Shown one piece after another: positions 22,997-33,544 of a DNA stretch of 64,000 bases (positions are counted from its first letter, which is position 1; each line of letters opens with the position of its first letter). Source of the DNA: Bryoerythrophyllum caledonicum. Taxonomy: Eukaryota > Streptophyta > Bryopsida > Pottiales > Pottiaceae. The stretch spans positions 13,760,867-13,824,866 of the forward strand of contig OZ020523.1 in assembly GCA_963971425.1 (NCBI GenBank), written 5' to 3'. The translations under genes were made by a program, and so were the position numbers. The notes under the pieces are model-generated. The model searched no databases. It was given only the letters and a program-made list of their open reading frames with translations, and was not told the origin of the DNA.

Positions 22997-24350
22997 ACTT
23001 GTATAAAAATAAATGTTTACCTCAAGATACGTTGCAGGTGTTAGCGGTACACGCACTGATGCTTGATGGCATTCAACATTATATCACCATTCCATTGTTG
23101 TTGTTGGACATGTTTCTCAACCCTTCCCCCTTTACCTGCAACATATGCATAAAGTTTATATGGTAACTATGTGATAAAAAATCCTATATGTATCTTTGTA
23201 TTACATATAGCCCGAAATTTTAATATAATATATTGAGAAAAATAACATATGGAGAAACAAAGCAAAAGGTCCAAAGTTCTTAAAGTCAAATTTTTACTAG
23301 TAAACTTGAGGCACAAGGTTCCAACATGGATAAAAGGTTTCTATGCAAACCTAGACGTCATTTCTCTTCGCAGTTTCTAAGGTGGGCACTCTTGCAATCA
23401 AAACCTCAAGGCTATGTGCATTTTTACTTCATTCACTAATTTCTGTCAAATTTGTATACTGTGTAGATTGGAGAAAATTTGCATATCGAGGAGATTTTTG
23501 CGAACTTGGTAAGCTTCTAACTTTGTTTCAATTCTGAATGAGGAACTCCAGGGTTATGTTCATGATGATTGAAGTTCAGAGAGAATTGCGTTAGTGTTAG
23601 GTGAGTACCAATATTTGATTACACCAATGAAAACACGAACTGGAGTATGTACAAAATTGCAATTTCAACANNNNNNNNNNNNNNNNNNNNNNNNNNNNNN
23701 NNNNNNNNNNNNNNNNNNNNNNNNNNNNNNNNNNNNNNNNNNNNNNNNNNNNNNNNNNNNNNNNNNNNNNNNNNNNNNNNNNNNNNNNNNNNNNNNNNNN
23801 NNNNNNNNNNNNNNNNNNNNNNNNNNNNNNNNNNNNNNNNNNNNNNNNNNNNNNNNNNNNNNNNNNNNNNGGCGCTGCTGCGCCGTAGACGCACAATTTT
23901 AATTTTTTTTCTTTCTTCCCCCCCACTCATCCACACACAATTTCCCTCACCTACTCTCTCCTAAACCCTCGCCGCCCACAACTTCACTCACACCTCTCAC
24001 AACTTCCTTCACACCTCCCACAACTTCCACACATTTCTCACACATCTCTCCCACACATCTCCCACACATCTCCTCACACCTCCCACACATTGTCTCTCTC
24101 CTCCTAACCCTACCCTCTCACTCACAACCTCATCACAACTTCTACCAAGGGTGTGCGCTCGCACATCCCTCCTAGGACTACCCACTTGAGCAAAGGATTG
24201 ATATCCTTATTGATACCCGGAAATCCAAACCCTAATCCAAACCCTAATTTGGTACACCGGTTGATGACCGGTTGTGATACCAAGGATCTCATACCCTGGT
24301 CGTGATACCCTGGATATTGATACCCGTAGTACCTTGGTCCATAAATAATG
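22997..24350. other. Interior of the 13.2-kb element with assembly gap and CT-rich tract
   Basis: No gene is seen. After the gap, 23930-24160 is a C/T-rich tract with repeated CACACCTCCCACAACTTCC-like phrases. Degenerate GATACC-type repeats follow at 24190-24330. Open frames spanning the gap are artefacts of the undetermined bases. Confidence 0.6.
23671..23870. other. Assembly gap (200 undetermined bases)
   Basis: A run of exactly 200 N, probably a scaffolding placeholder of nominal size. It falls inside the 13.2-kb element, so the element's true length is uncertain. Confidence 0.99.
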
Positions 24351-24355
24351 TAGAG

Positions 24356-25445
24356 AATATCTAACCCAAATATCGTTAAAATTGCTTGTTTTTGTGCAAT
24401 TAGAAAGCCTCTACAATTAATGATTTTTTTTACTTTTAACCGTAGGATCTGAATGATGACTTATTAAGTAATATGCTCACAAAATTTCATAAAGTTTCAC
24501 CGCACGGATTGGAAGATTATAATGTTTGAAGTAGTGAAAATGCTCATTTTCTTCCCTGCGTTTTCTGGATCAGCAGTCTTTGATTTCAATTGGTGTCACA
24601 TTTTTGCACTATAAAAGGTCTCAATTAATTACCATAATGTTAAGCATGATGTTAATTTGCTACATACCTATTTTTAGAGTTAGAAAAGGGGTGTAGCATA
24701 TTCAAAAAAATTGTGCAATGAGTGGGGGTTCAAAAATTCACCATTCACGTTATGTTTTTTTGTGAACTTGATATCGTTTGAAATGAGAATCCAAATGGTC
24801 AATACGAAGGTTTACATCACATAATGCCGTAGAAAAAATCAAAAGTGAATCATACAAAGATCTCAAAGTTTTATGTGGAAAGGTAGAAGTTTTTTCGTAC
24901 TCTCCTCGAAAATGTGTGACAATGTGTGAAAATAATTGACTTGGATTACTATGCTTTTTCACCAAAGAACTAACAACATGGTTAACACAATGGTATTGGA
25001 TTTAGATCTCGTGTAGTGCAACAGTTTTTAGGGGTAGACAAGGGGTGTAGCATATTTTTTTTAAATGTGCAATGAGTGGAGGTTCAAAAATTCACAATTC
25101 ACGTTATGTTTTTTTGTGAACTCGATATTGTTTTAAATGAGAATCCAAATGGTAAATGAGAAGTTTTACATTGCATAATGCTATAGGCAAAATCAAAAGT
25201 GAATCGTACGAAGTTCTCGTAGTTTTATGTGGAAAGGTAGAAGTTTTCTGGTACTCTCCCCGAAAATGTGTGACAATGTGTGAAAATAATTGACTTGGAT
25301 GAATATGCTATTTCACCAAAGAACCAACAACATGCACAACACGATGGTATTGGATTTAGATCTTGTGTAGTGCAAAAGTTTTTAGAGGTAGACAAGGGGT
25401 GTTGCATGTTCAAAAATATTGTGCAATGAGTGGTGGTTCAAAAAT
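24356..25445 (-). repeat. Partial TTAA-family copies with a 354-bp internal duplication
   Basis: The segment from about 24356 shares AACCGTAGGATCTGAAT, CACCGCACGGATT and TTCTTCCCTGCGTTTT blocks with the other copies. The phrase ACAATGGTATTGGATTTAGA, followed by GTGTAGTGCAA, occurs near 24988 and again near 25342, giving a tandem duplication of about 354 bp. No clean ends were found. Confidence 0.55.
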
Positions 25446-25510
25446 TCTTATTCCATACTAATAGTGACTATTGTTTTGTAATGATATACAGGTTTTTTGA
25501 GTGTTGCAAT

Positions 25511-28500
25511 ATGGCACCACCAAATATTGATAGAATCTGGGAGAGCCACGGCTGGTAGATTGCAGAAGTGGATGAGTCGAGCGCCTTCTTATGGGTGACG
25601 GATTATCCCTTTGAGCTGGGAAAGCGTACATCGGCGTTGGCAAAGAGTTTTGGCAAAATCCAAGCAATCACTCTTTGACGTGATGATATGGTATACGTTA
25701 CTTGCGCAGTAGGTCCAGGTCAATCGGAGGTGAAGACTTCTCTTTCGAAGAAGTTGCTTTTGGCACCTATACCTTTGAATCTTCTTCAAAATCCAGGCCA
25801 GGTGAAATTCCTCAAATCATTGCAGACGTTTTGGTTAAACATCTCTCTTGCGGTACGTACTGCTAGACACAACAACGTCTTATCCTGTTTAGCGTTATCA
25901 CCGGAGATGGTGCTGAAGCCTAAGAAGATTATGGAGGAACATATTAGATATGAAGCATTTCGGGAGAGGGACCCATCACGTGCGACAACTCAAGCCCCAC
26001 CAGCAGAACCAGAAGAAACAGAAGTTTATCGAGTTCTTGCTAAGCCGTTGCAACTGGATTGGCGACCACTGGAGGGGGGGAGGGGAAGTGGAGGCCAATA
26101 TCCCAGCACAACTTCTGAAGTACAGACATTACGGAATCCTCCATTAACGAGTAGATGTCCTACGAAGAGGCCACGGCGTGTTGACAGTGATGTAGCTTCT
26201 CATTCAAGAGAAAGCCCATCAAATTTGGATCCAAGCGGAAGGAGGTTGATTGGGAGAAATGCAAGATCGGGTGGCAGGATTCCTAAGTCGGGGCTCAGGA
26301 CATCTGATGGTCATCGTAGGGCCCCTACATCTACACCGGGAGATTTAGCTGATTTGTCAGCGATGGCGCCGGACGAAGAAGATTTTCACAACCTTCCAGA
26401 CAATATACTAGAGGATTTTGAAGACAATGCGGAGATACCACAGGATCTTTCAACTTCAATGAATTTTAAAGCACCAGTGCCTACAACGGAGGAGATTGCG
26501 AAAGGATCAGTGTGGGGGAATTTTGTGTTTAAGGCACACATAGACCGCATTGTCTCTCTGGAGAACCCGGAAACGAACCACCGGGTTTTATCACAGAAGA
26601 GGGTCAGAGAAGTATTTAACTGCTTAAGAGACCCAGAATCTGCGAGTCGGGTGAGTAGATTGGTACTTCGACCGATCAGATACATCGTGCATACTACCAC
26701 CGATGATGGTGTCATTGAGTAGAAGGAGCTGCCATTTCCGTTGGTAGGAACCGCACGAGAGTTTGAGCGCATGTTCATTGCACACGGGAGTGCTTCTACA
26801 TAAGGTGCGATGGAATCCCAATATTCTTGGCTTCAAGATCATATCATTTGGGAACCAGTGGATGGCTAACACATAGTAGCAACTTATAAATTTGCACAGC
26901 AGCAGTGGAGAGATGGTACTATGCCTTTAAATGAGTACCTGGACACGTTCGAGCGGCGGGAGGCCTCTTTTGTGGTGTATGATGATCGTCGCTTTTACAT
27001 TGAGAAGTCTGCGCGGATCAACGTGGCAGAGTTCCAGAGACAGTCATATTCTACCACGGAGGAGGATTTGAGAAAGATCTGTCAGATATGGGATCTATAC
27101 GGAAGGCCTGACAGCACATTACGTGCGGACGATGCACGCAGGGTTGTTGCTTTGGTGAGTGCGGCAAGTACAGTGCATAAGTTGCCCAAGGGGGATGGAG
27201 TTGTCACGGTGAAGAGGTTGGCCAAAAACATGGAGGATCTGACCAATCATGCATGGAATCCGAGCAATGACTGTTTCGAAGCTATCATTCAAGTATGCAA
27301 GGACTACGAAGATGGCATTCCCTTTTACAACAAAGAGGAAGAGGACAAGTGGAAGAATATGGCGAGGAAGAAAGAGCTGGATCCAAATGTGGACGTACGA
27401 CCAACAAGAAAGGAGTTGACGCAGAATTGGTTGAGGCCATTAGGTAGGGTTCCGAATCCATATTATCTTCGGTTGGCAAAGTCTGCTGCAGCGAAGCCGG
27501 TGGGGGAGGATGGAGTAAGACCACGTCAAGCATATTACTTCGATAGTGTAAAAGACAAGAATCCACATCCTCGTACGATTGCCGGTGTGGTTGACCGATA
27601 TCAGAGACGAGAAGCTGTGATGAATTCCATCCGTTAGTTGATGGTGGAGAACAAGGAAAGTACACCTGATTCCATGGAGGATTTCTTTTGTATCCGTGTA
27701 GGGAAGTATTTTCCGAGGAGTAACGCACAACTTGATACGTTTGGGAAGCTTTTGAATGCTGCCACGAAAAAAACTTGGACTGCTCCTGTGTGGGGGAAGG
27801 TGTTTAAACTGGAAGACATAGGCTACCTCATCCCCCCTTCCATCAGGTTTCATTATGGTGACATTGCAGTAGGGGGGCGTGGATACATTGGACTGTCCGT
27901 GGATGTGGGAGGACATGCTACTGCTAATTTGGAATGGCAGATGGAAGTCAAGAGGCCAAGCCAAAGCGACACAGAGAATCTTCTTCCGGTTCGGTGTAGA
28001 AGAGGGTTATTCCGCACCGACTACATAGAGTTGAGGAAACCATGTTTGTGGGTGATTGATTGTCGACGTGGCGGTGGGAGGCATGGAGATGGTCATTGGG
28101 GAGACGCCCAGTTATCCGCAGCTTTTGTACAGTTGGCATTATGGATGGCGAATATTGAACGATGGAACGTCATCTTCTTGTTACCAGCGGTTGTGTATGC
28201 CAACGAAGAGCTTTTCACGAAGGTGAAGCTTCCAAAGGGATGTACTATGCGACGTGGATGTTGGGCATTTGATCCGAACTCGGTTAATCCCTATGCTCTC
28301 GATTTTACAGAGAATGGGCGTTTGGAGCAAGTAGTACAACCGATTGGCGATGTTGTGATCTATATGCAGCACCCTGTGGGTACATCTCCTGGCCCGAACT
28401 ATGTTTCTGGAGATGTTCCACTTCCTCTTGTTTTCTTGGATCACTAGAGTGAGGCACGCCAACCCTCTGAAGTTGATTCACTTGAGAGATCTCCATCAGA

Positions 28501-29476
28501 GCTAGCAAGACTAGTGGGCTCATACTTGCCCCGTGGTTGAAATTTAGTGGCGTGTAACATATCTACGACCATTCCCACGATCCTTGAAGGAAATTTCCAG
28601 GGATCTGAAGTTTTCATCATTGACGATTGTACAGATAGAGTTTCATTTCTGTATAATCAGTTGTTCGACAATTTCCAAGAACAACTGTTGGTCAGGACTG
28701 GTGGAACAAGTACTGGTTGCAACATCATAGCTGAGACTGAAGAGGCGGCTGGTGGAGTGAGGAATGAAGATGACAATGAGGATGGAGGTGGTTTACATGA
28801 GAGATTGCCACGTTCAGGTACCACTGAAGATTTCTCAACTCGCAGTGGTTCAGACGCCGATGAAGATGGAGTGAACCAGTCTCCTCCAAGAGAGAGGATT
28901 CCATCAACGCAGCGGGCGGTGGGAGATACTTCAGGGGAGACGTCTGCAACACCTACAAAGAGGATGCAAGATATCGGTGTAGTGGATGTTGGTTTGGCGG
29001 CAGGGGCAACAGGGGGGCGTACATTTGATGGTCATAGGCTGAAGATGGAGGAAGAAGAATTGGATTCATTGGAATTTTTTTCGGTGTAGAGGAGGATTCC
29101 ACAACCTTCGATGCCTTCTCAATCAGAGCCTGTATGGGAGACACAAGAGACGTTCGGAGGTACTCAGAGTGATACCAGACGAGGTTTGTCTTCCGTTCCA
29201 AGATCTAGCGTATTCGAGGACATCATTGCATTTCAGGGGGCCTTCTCGTTAGACCGAGAGATGTCCTTCAATCAAGAGGATGGCTTTTACTACAATGATG
29301 ATAGGGTAAGGCATACGCGGGAAGGTGTTCCTGGCAATTACCGATATGTTGAGTGTGCGTCCATAGGCATTGAAGGTGTGGGAGATCGTCCAGTACATGA
29401 TCATGAACTATCCGCTATGGTAGGTAGCGCCATTGGACACGTGCAGGGAGTCATTCTGCCAGAAGATGAGCTCTGA
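25511..29476 (+). pseudogene. Unrecognised 1,322-codon gene of the 13.2-kb element, nine premature stops
   Basis: From ATG 25511 to TGA 29474 one frame is maintained with no frameshift. It is broken by TAG 25556, TGA 25676, TAG 26720, TAA 26801, TAA 26867, TAG 27635, TAG 28445, TGA 28538 and TAG 29087. Between the stops the sequence reads like genuine protein. The first third includes a Pro/Arg/Ser-rich linker (about 26000-26350). The middle is rich in charged helical sequence (DDARRVVALVSAAS, NKEEEDKWKNMARKKE). A compact hydrophobic and glycine-rich region lies at 27830-28440 (YIGLSVDVGG, CLWVIDCRRGGGRHGDGHW, WNVIFLLPAVVY). The tail is acidic and Ser-rich. I recognise no family and assign no function. 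It reads outward toward the right inverted end, opposite to the transposase relic. Confidence 0.65.
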
Positions 29477-30222
29477 GCCCTGGAGCTATATACTGTAGTA
29501 GGGCATGCACGCAGTTTAGGTGACAAGTACGTTAGTATACTGCAGTTTGAGATGTGTCTATCGTTCGGTGGGTGGTATATATTTATATATTGGGTGGTCC
29601 ATATGATATGTCTGATTTTAGAATTCCTCAACAATAGTGTGGAATTGCTTGATTATGTATGTTTTTGCATTATAAAATATAGTGAGGTACTTTACACTGG
29701 TTGAGGAAATTGCATATATATTTTTGGATCTCTTACACATTGTATTTGTTGTGCAGTACTCTAAAATCCTATAATAACTCATAACAAATTTATAATCTCT
29801 TTAGGCACATGATTATAATTTTGTAGCAGGATTTGTAAACTAGATTAGATATCATATATTTTCTAAAAAAAGGTAGAAAATGTAAAAAATATATTACTGA
29901 TACGAACATGAAGATGCCAAGGTATGACACGACAAACACCAAAAAAATTTGTCAAGAAACATACTAAACTTTTGCCAAATTTTGATTTAAAAAAAAGTTA
30001 TGAGCAAATAACTTGCGGCTTTTTACCAGCAACCAGTGCACTTGGCCAAGTGCATAATTGCTTAATTGCGTGTTTTGTTTCTAAATATATATGTTAATTT
30101 TTTTTTAACCAACAATCTTAAATAGTTTCATGCCGGAATCCAATAGATGAAATTAGTCGGATGAAATACTTGAGGCTAATTAATGCCGTTAGAGTAAGGT
30201 ACTACGTTACGACAAGGTCATA
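29477..30222. other. 3' flank of the large gene, right inverted end and junction
   Basis: This AT-rich non-coding DNA includes the probable 3' trailer of the 1,322-codon gene and the right inverted end (about 30023-30074). Host or older repeat DNA follows. No gene is recognised. Confidence 0.5.
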
Positions 30223-30798
30223 GGGCCGCTTTACACCTAACGCCCAAGTCAAGAGTCCGACGGTTTCCACCAATGAGATTGCTTGAATGGCCAAAGTCCG
30301 GCCTCTCGCCCTTCACACCAAAGGCCAAAGTCCAAAGGCTATCGTCCTTTAATGTGCCTACATGGCACTACTTTTGGAGAGTTTTGGCGCTAAGGCGACA
30401 GACTCTCAAGCAAAACTTGGGTCGCCGTTTCTAATCGGCCCAAACTTCCTACAAGAGTCCGTCGGTTTTTTCAATAAAATAATCAAAATCTGACAAGATT
30501 TGGACCGTTAGATGAAAGAGGACAAATTTTTGGGCTGATTTTTTTTGGCTGATTTTTATAGGCTGATTTATATTGGCTAATTTTATTGGCTAATTTGATA
30601 GGCTGGTTTTTTTTGGCGTAACGATATGGGATTTGGACTTTGGACTTGGGCTTTGGGGCTTCACATCACAACCGCCCGAAGGCTTCAACATATATATTTT
30701 AATGTTTTTTTTTTAATCCAAAAGTTTAGACTCTTGCCATAGATAGGGCAGAAATTTTGACAGACGGACTCTTGACTCAGCCTGGTGTGAAGCGGCCC
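30223..30798. mobile_element. MITE with about 40-bp inverted ends (Tourist-like guess)
   Basis: The left end GGGCCGCTTTACACC, then CAAGTCAAGAGTCCG, mirrors the right end CGGACTCTTGACT, then GGTGTGAAGCGGCCC. TTA follows the right end and ATA precedes the left, so a 3-bp target as in PIF/Harbinger is possible but imperfect. The interior carries GGCTGATTT and GGCTAATTT repeats (30530-30620) and duplicated GAGTCCGWCGGTTT phrases. Non-coding. Confidence 0.55.
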
Positions 30799-30986
30799 TT
30801 ATTGGAACATGATATTGCCTCAGAATTGGATATTGTGCCGGGAAATGTATTGCCTCTGGACAAGGTATTGTGGTGGAGCATAGTCTCGGGGGTTGCCCTT
30901 GTCCTTCAAAATGTAAAAATTCTAGACTTTTATCCTATTATTACTTAAAGCAATTGCTTTTGACAACCAAATCATTTATGTTTTTA

Positions 30987-31015
30987 CTAGGGTTGGTACC
31001 CGTCGTACCGACGGG
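30987..31015 (-). mobile_element. Helitron-type 3' terminus
   Basis: On the minus strand the sequence reads CCCGTCG-GTA-CGACGGG (perfect 7-bp stem), eight bases later CTAG, then T. A short hairpin 8-12 bases upstream of CTRR, with insertion next to T, is the standard Helitron 3' signature. The element would extend to higher coordinates. Its 5' TC end could not be located and no Rep/helicase gene is present. Confidence 0.55.
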
Positions 31016-31220
31016 AAGAGCGGAGGGTGGTGTTTTAAATTTACGTTTGTATGTTTTGTATTTTAAAACCTCAAAACTCAAATCGAATCTAAATGGAAAA
31101 GTACTTATATTTTTTGAGTGCATGTAAACGTTACCCTAGTTTAAATCCACTCCAAAAATAAAGTACTTTTGCTTTACATTTGCATTTTGATCGACCCTTT
31201 GTGCACATAAGTATCACTTG

Positions 31221-31420
31221 CCTAATATAGGAAGAGAAAACCCTTCACATCAAGAGGTCAAAATCAAGAGTCATTAGGTTACTACCTAATATAGGAGGAG
31301 AAAACCCTTCACATCAAGAAGTCAAAATCAAAAGTCATTAGGTTACTACCTAATATCACGAGTCAAGAAGAGTGCATCACCGTGCCCCACCCTTCACATC
31401 AAGAGGTCAAAATCAAGAAA
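31221..31420. repeat. 64-bp tandem repeat with internal palindrome
   Basis: Units start at 31221, 31285 and 31349, the third interrupted. Each holds CCTAATATAGG, ACCCTTCACATCAAGARGTC and AGTCATTAGG. The junction ATTAGGTTACTACCTAAT is an inverted repeat able to form a short hairpin. Confidence 0.7.
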
Positions 31421-31610
31421 GAAAGGTTACATGACCGGGAGTGGCGGACAGACATACTGTCGCCTTTTATGTAGGCAGATATCAATAAATACCATCTAGG
31501 TAGAACCCAAATTTCTCAACTTTTAACCTCAAATTAAAAATCTCAATCGATAATTTGTCCATTCAACTCGGCTAACTTCACACCAACTCTATTCCAGCGT
31601 GTCCTAATAT

Positions 31611-31664
31611 GGCGGGAAACTACCACGTCGTCTCTCGCTGAGCTGGCGAGAGAGTCCGACGTGG
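31611..31664. promoter_or_regulatory. COX6b upstream region: E2F-like site and ACGT dyad
   Basis: GGCGGGAAA (31612-31620) matches the complement of the plant E2F consensus TTTCCCGCC. Next to it, ACCACGTCG...CTCTCGC and GCGAGAG...CGACGTGG form an imperfect inverted repeat with an ACGT core in each arm. It lies 125-180 bases upstream of the COX6b ATG. The function is inferred from motif matches alone. Confidence 0.4.
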
Positions 31665-31788
31665 CGAGGGGCGCCCGTCTGCGACACCACGAGCGTCCCT
31701 CATTTACATTTCCTGTCACCAGTACCGCGGCAAAACCATTTTTTGTTGGCAAACTTGTGCGGTGGTGGAGCGCGCATCGGCATCAACC

Positions 31789-33544
31789 ATGGGCAACAAC
31801 GTCGCAGCCATGGAGCAGCTCTACCAGGAGCCCCAGCAAGCGCAGGAAAACAAGGTATGGCGTTTATTCTAGGGTTCCGCTTCATGTTTTCGTGGAGTCC
31901 TTCAATTTAGGGTTTCATGACCATCTCTGTGCTTGATTCAATTTTTAGGGTTTGCAATATTTGTCAAGCTTTCTCCCATTTTCGAACTGTTTTTTCCAGG
32001 ACTGAAAACAATATTTATTTTTGTATTTAGGGTTTCTTTAAAAAAAATTGCGGGTTTTGACGATTGTTGTTCTATTTGTGCAGGTTGAGGAGGAGCAGGT
32101 TGAGAAGGAAGAGACTACCGTCGAGGTACACGGAATTTTCTTTCTTGTATGTCATTTTTGAGAATTTCTTCACCAGCTTTTCTTGGAGGAGCAATTTCGG
32201 ATTTTTCCATTCTAGTTTTGAGAATGCTGTCGATGAGGATTCTTGCAAATTGTGCGTGGAATGTTGTTATTTCGCCACTGGTTAGGGAACGTGTGTCAGT
32301 TCGGGGTTCTTTTCCCCGATGTATTCCTTTTCCTCCGAGGGATCGGTATTCTCCACTTGCGATTGGAGGAATTTGATGGTGTTCTGAGTGCAAGCGGTAT
32401 TTTTCCTTTTCATTTGCAGGAACACGGTGATGAAGACAATGCATTGGCTGTGAGGGTAATGTCCTGTTGCGGTCCTTGATAGATTTTTTTGATGCTGCCT
32501 CGAACGATGATTTCTTGGTTGATGTTATAGTAGTAGTCATGTGTGGTGATGTTAGCATTGGTTGAGTTTTTTTATGTACAGGAGGAGACTGAGGATGCTC
32601 CTGAAGAGGAAGAGGAGAAGCCTAAGATCACTGTAAGTGCTACTCTTCACTTTTTTGTTCGATTAGGGTTATTCTTTGAATAATGTAACCTCAGAACATG
32701 AAACTGACGTTCACACATGAGCTTTGAACTTTAGATTGTGTGGAAGAAAATGAGGAGAGTCCTTCACCATTCTCTTGATATGATTTTACATTATAAAATA
32801 ATGTTGCCAACTCTAATTAAATAGCTCCTGATGATATGGTAGTTTGAGGAAGAGTGGAAATTCGAAGGAAACAGTGTTCAGTCTTGGCTGAAAATATTTT
32901 CTTGAGGAGCAATCATTTGTCATTGCAGGTGGATGATATCAAGACCGCCCCTATGGATTTCCGATTCCCGACCACAAACCAGGCCAAGCACTGTTACACC
33001 CGCTACAACGAGTTTCACAAGTGAGAGCCATAATATTGCTTGTTAATCGTAATCCCATCAAACATGAGAGCAGCTATCTGATCATTGTTTTCTAAAAGGT
33101 TACACGGTGTCATGCAAATTTCGAACTCACTGGGAATTTCTATGTTGGCAGATGTGCTGCGGAGAAGGGCGACGACGCCAAGGAATGCCAAAAATACGCC
33201 AGATACTACCGCTCATTATGTCCTGGTGAATGGGTACATTACTTATCATAACCACTCGTTCCTCTGTCTTACTCTTGATAGAGGTTTCGGCTCCTCTTCA
33301 ACGCGGTTTTCCGGATATGCTCTATGTATGTGCTATAATCTAATTTTCACTGGCTTCAGGTAGAGTTCCAAGGCGAGTTAGAATTGCATGGCCTCTTATT
33401 TTTCTCAGTAACAATTGCTTACTGAAACTATGACCATCCTTTTTGAGCAATTTTCACTGGTTTTATGACATTGATAGTGATTTGGCGCAGGTCGACAAGT
33501 GGAACGAAGAGAGAGAGAACGGCAACTACGCTGGTCGTTATTGA
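31789..33544 (+). CDS. COX6B: Cytochrome c oxidase subunit 6b (COX6b-1 type)
   Basis: Seven exons with consistent phases: 31789-31854, 32084-32125, 32420-32455, 32582-32632, 32929-33020, 33152-33233 and 33491-33544, giving 140 aa. This is a nuclear-encoded subunit of mitochondrial complex IV on the intermembrane-space side. The conserved C-terminal domain begins at about residue 66 (DDIKTAPMDFRFPTTN). It holds the paired-cysteine signature Cys87-x9-Cys97 and Cys108-x10-Cys119 and ends at WNEERENGNYAGRY. The paired disulphides are the usual Mia40 import substrate. The first 65 residues are an acidic Glu-rich extension spread over four small exons of 22, 14, 12 and 17 codons, as in the long plant COX6b-1 form rather than the roughly 80-aa short form. 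All introns are GT-AG. It does not overlap its neighbours. Confidence 0.95.

Larger units (their letters stand above)
16843..30074. mobile_element. 13.2-kb two-gene DNA transposon with matching inverted ends
   Basis: The left end AACACGCAATTAAGCAATTA, continuing through TGCACTTGGCCA, matches the complement of the right end exactly over 32 bases. After a six-base offset the AGTGCACT(T)GG block also matches. TTGT flanks both ends (16839-16842 and 30075-30078), a candidate 4-bp duplication. Inside, a DUF7869-like transposase relic reads toward the left end and an unrecognised 1,322-codon gene reads toward the right end. Between them are several TTAA-flanked insertions and the assembly gap. Both genes carry stop codons, so this copy looks dead. 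Both belonging to one element is inferred from the shared ends. Confidence 0.7.

Noticed and set aside
23594..23964. Open frames of about 100 codons across the gap
   Set aside because: They exist only because the 200 undetermined bases contain no stops.
25511..29476. Stop codons in the unknown gene being read through or repaired by U-to-C RNA editing
   Set aside because: U-to-C editing is known for organelle transcripts of some ferns and hornworts, not for nuclear genes, and the same stop pattern in two other transposon genes fits decay better. It would be settled by RNA reads.
30757..31127. Small open frames in both strands near the Helitron end
   Set aside because: Short, overlapping the MITE and hairpin end, with no domain.
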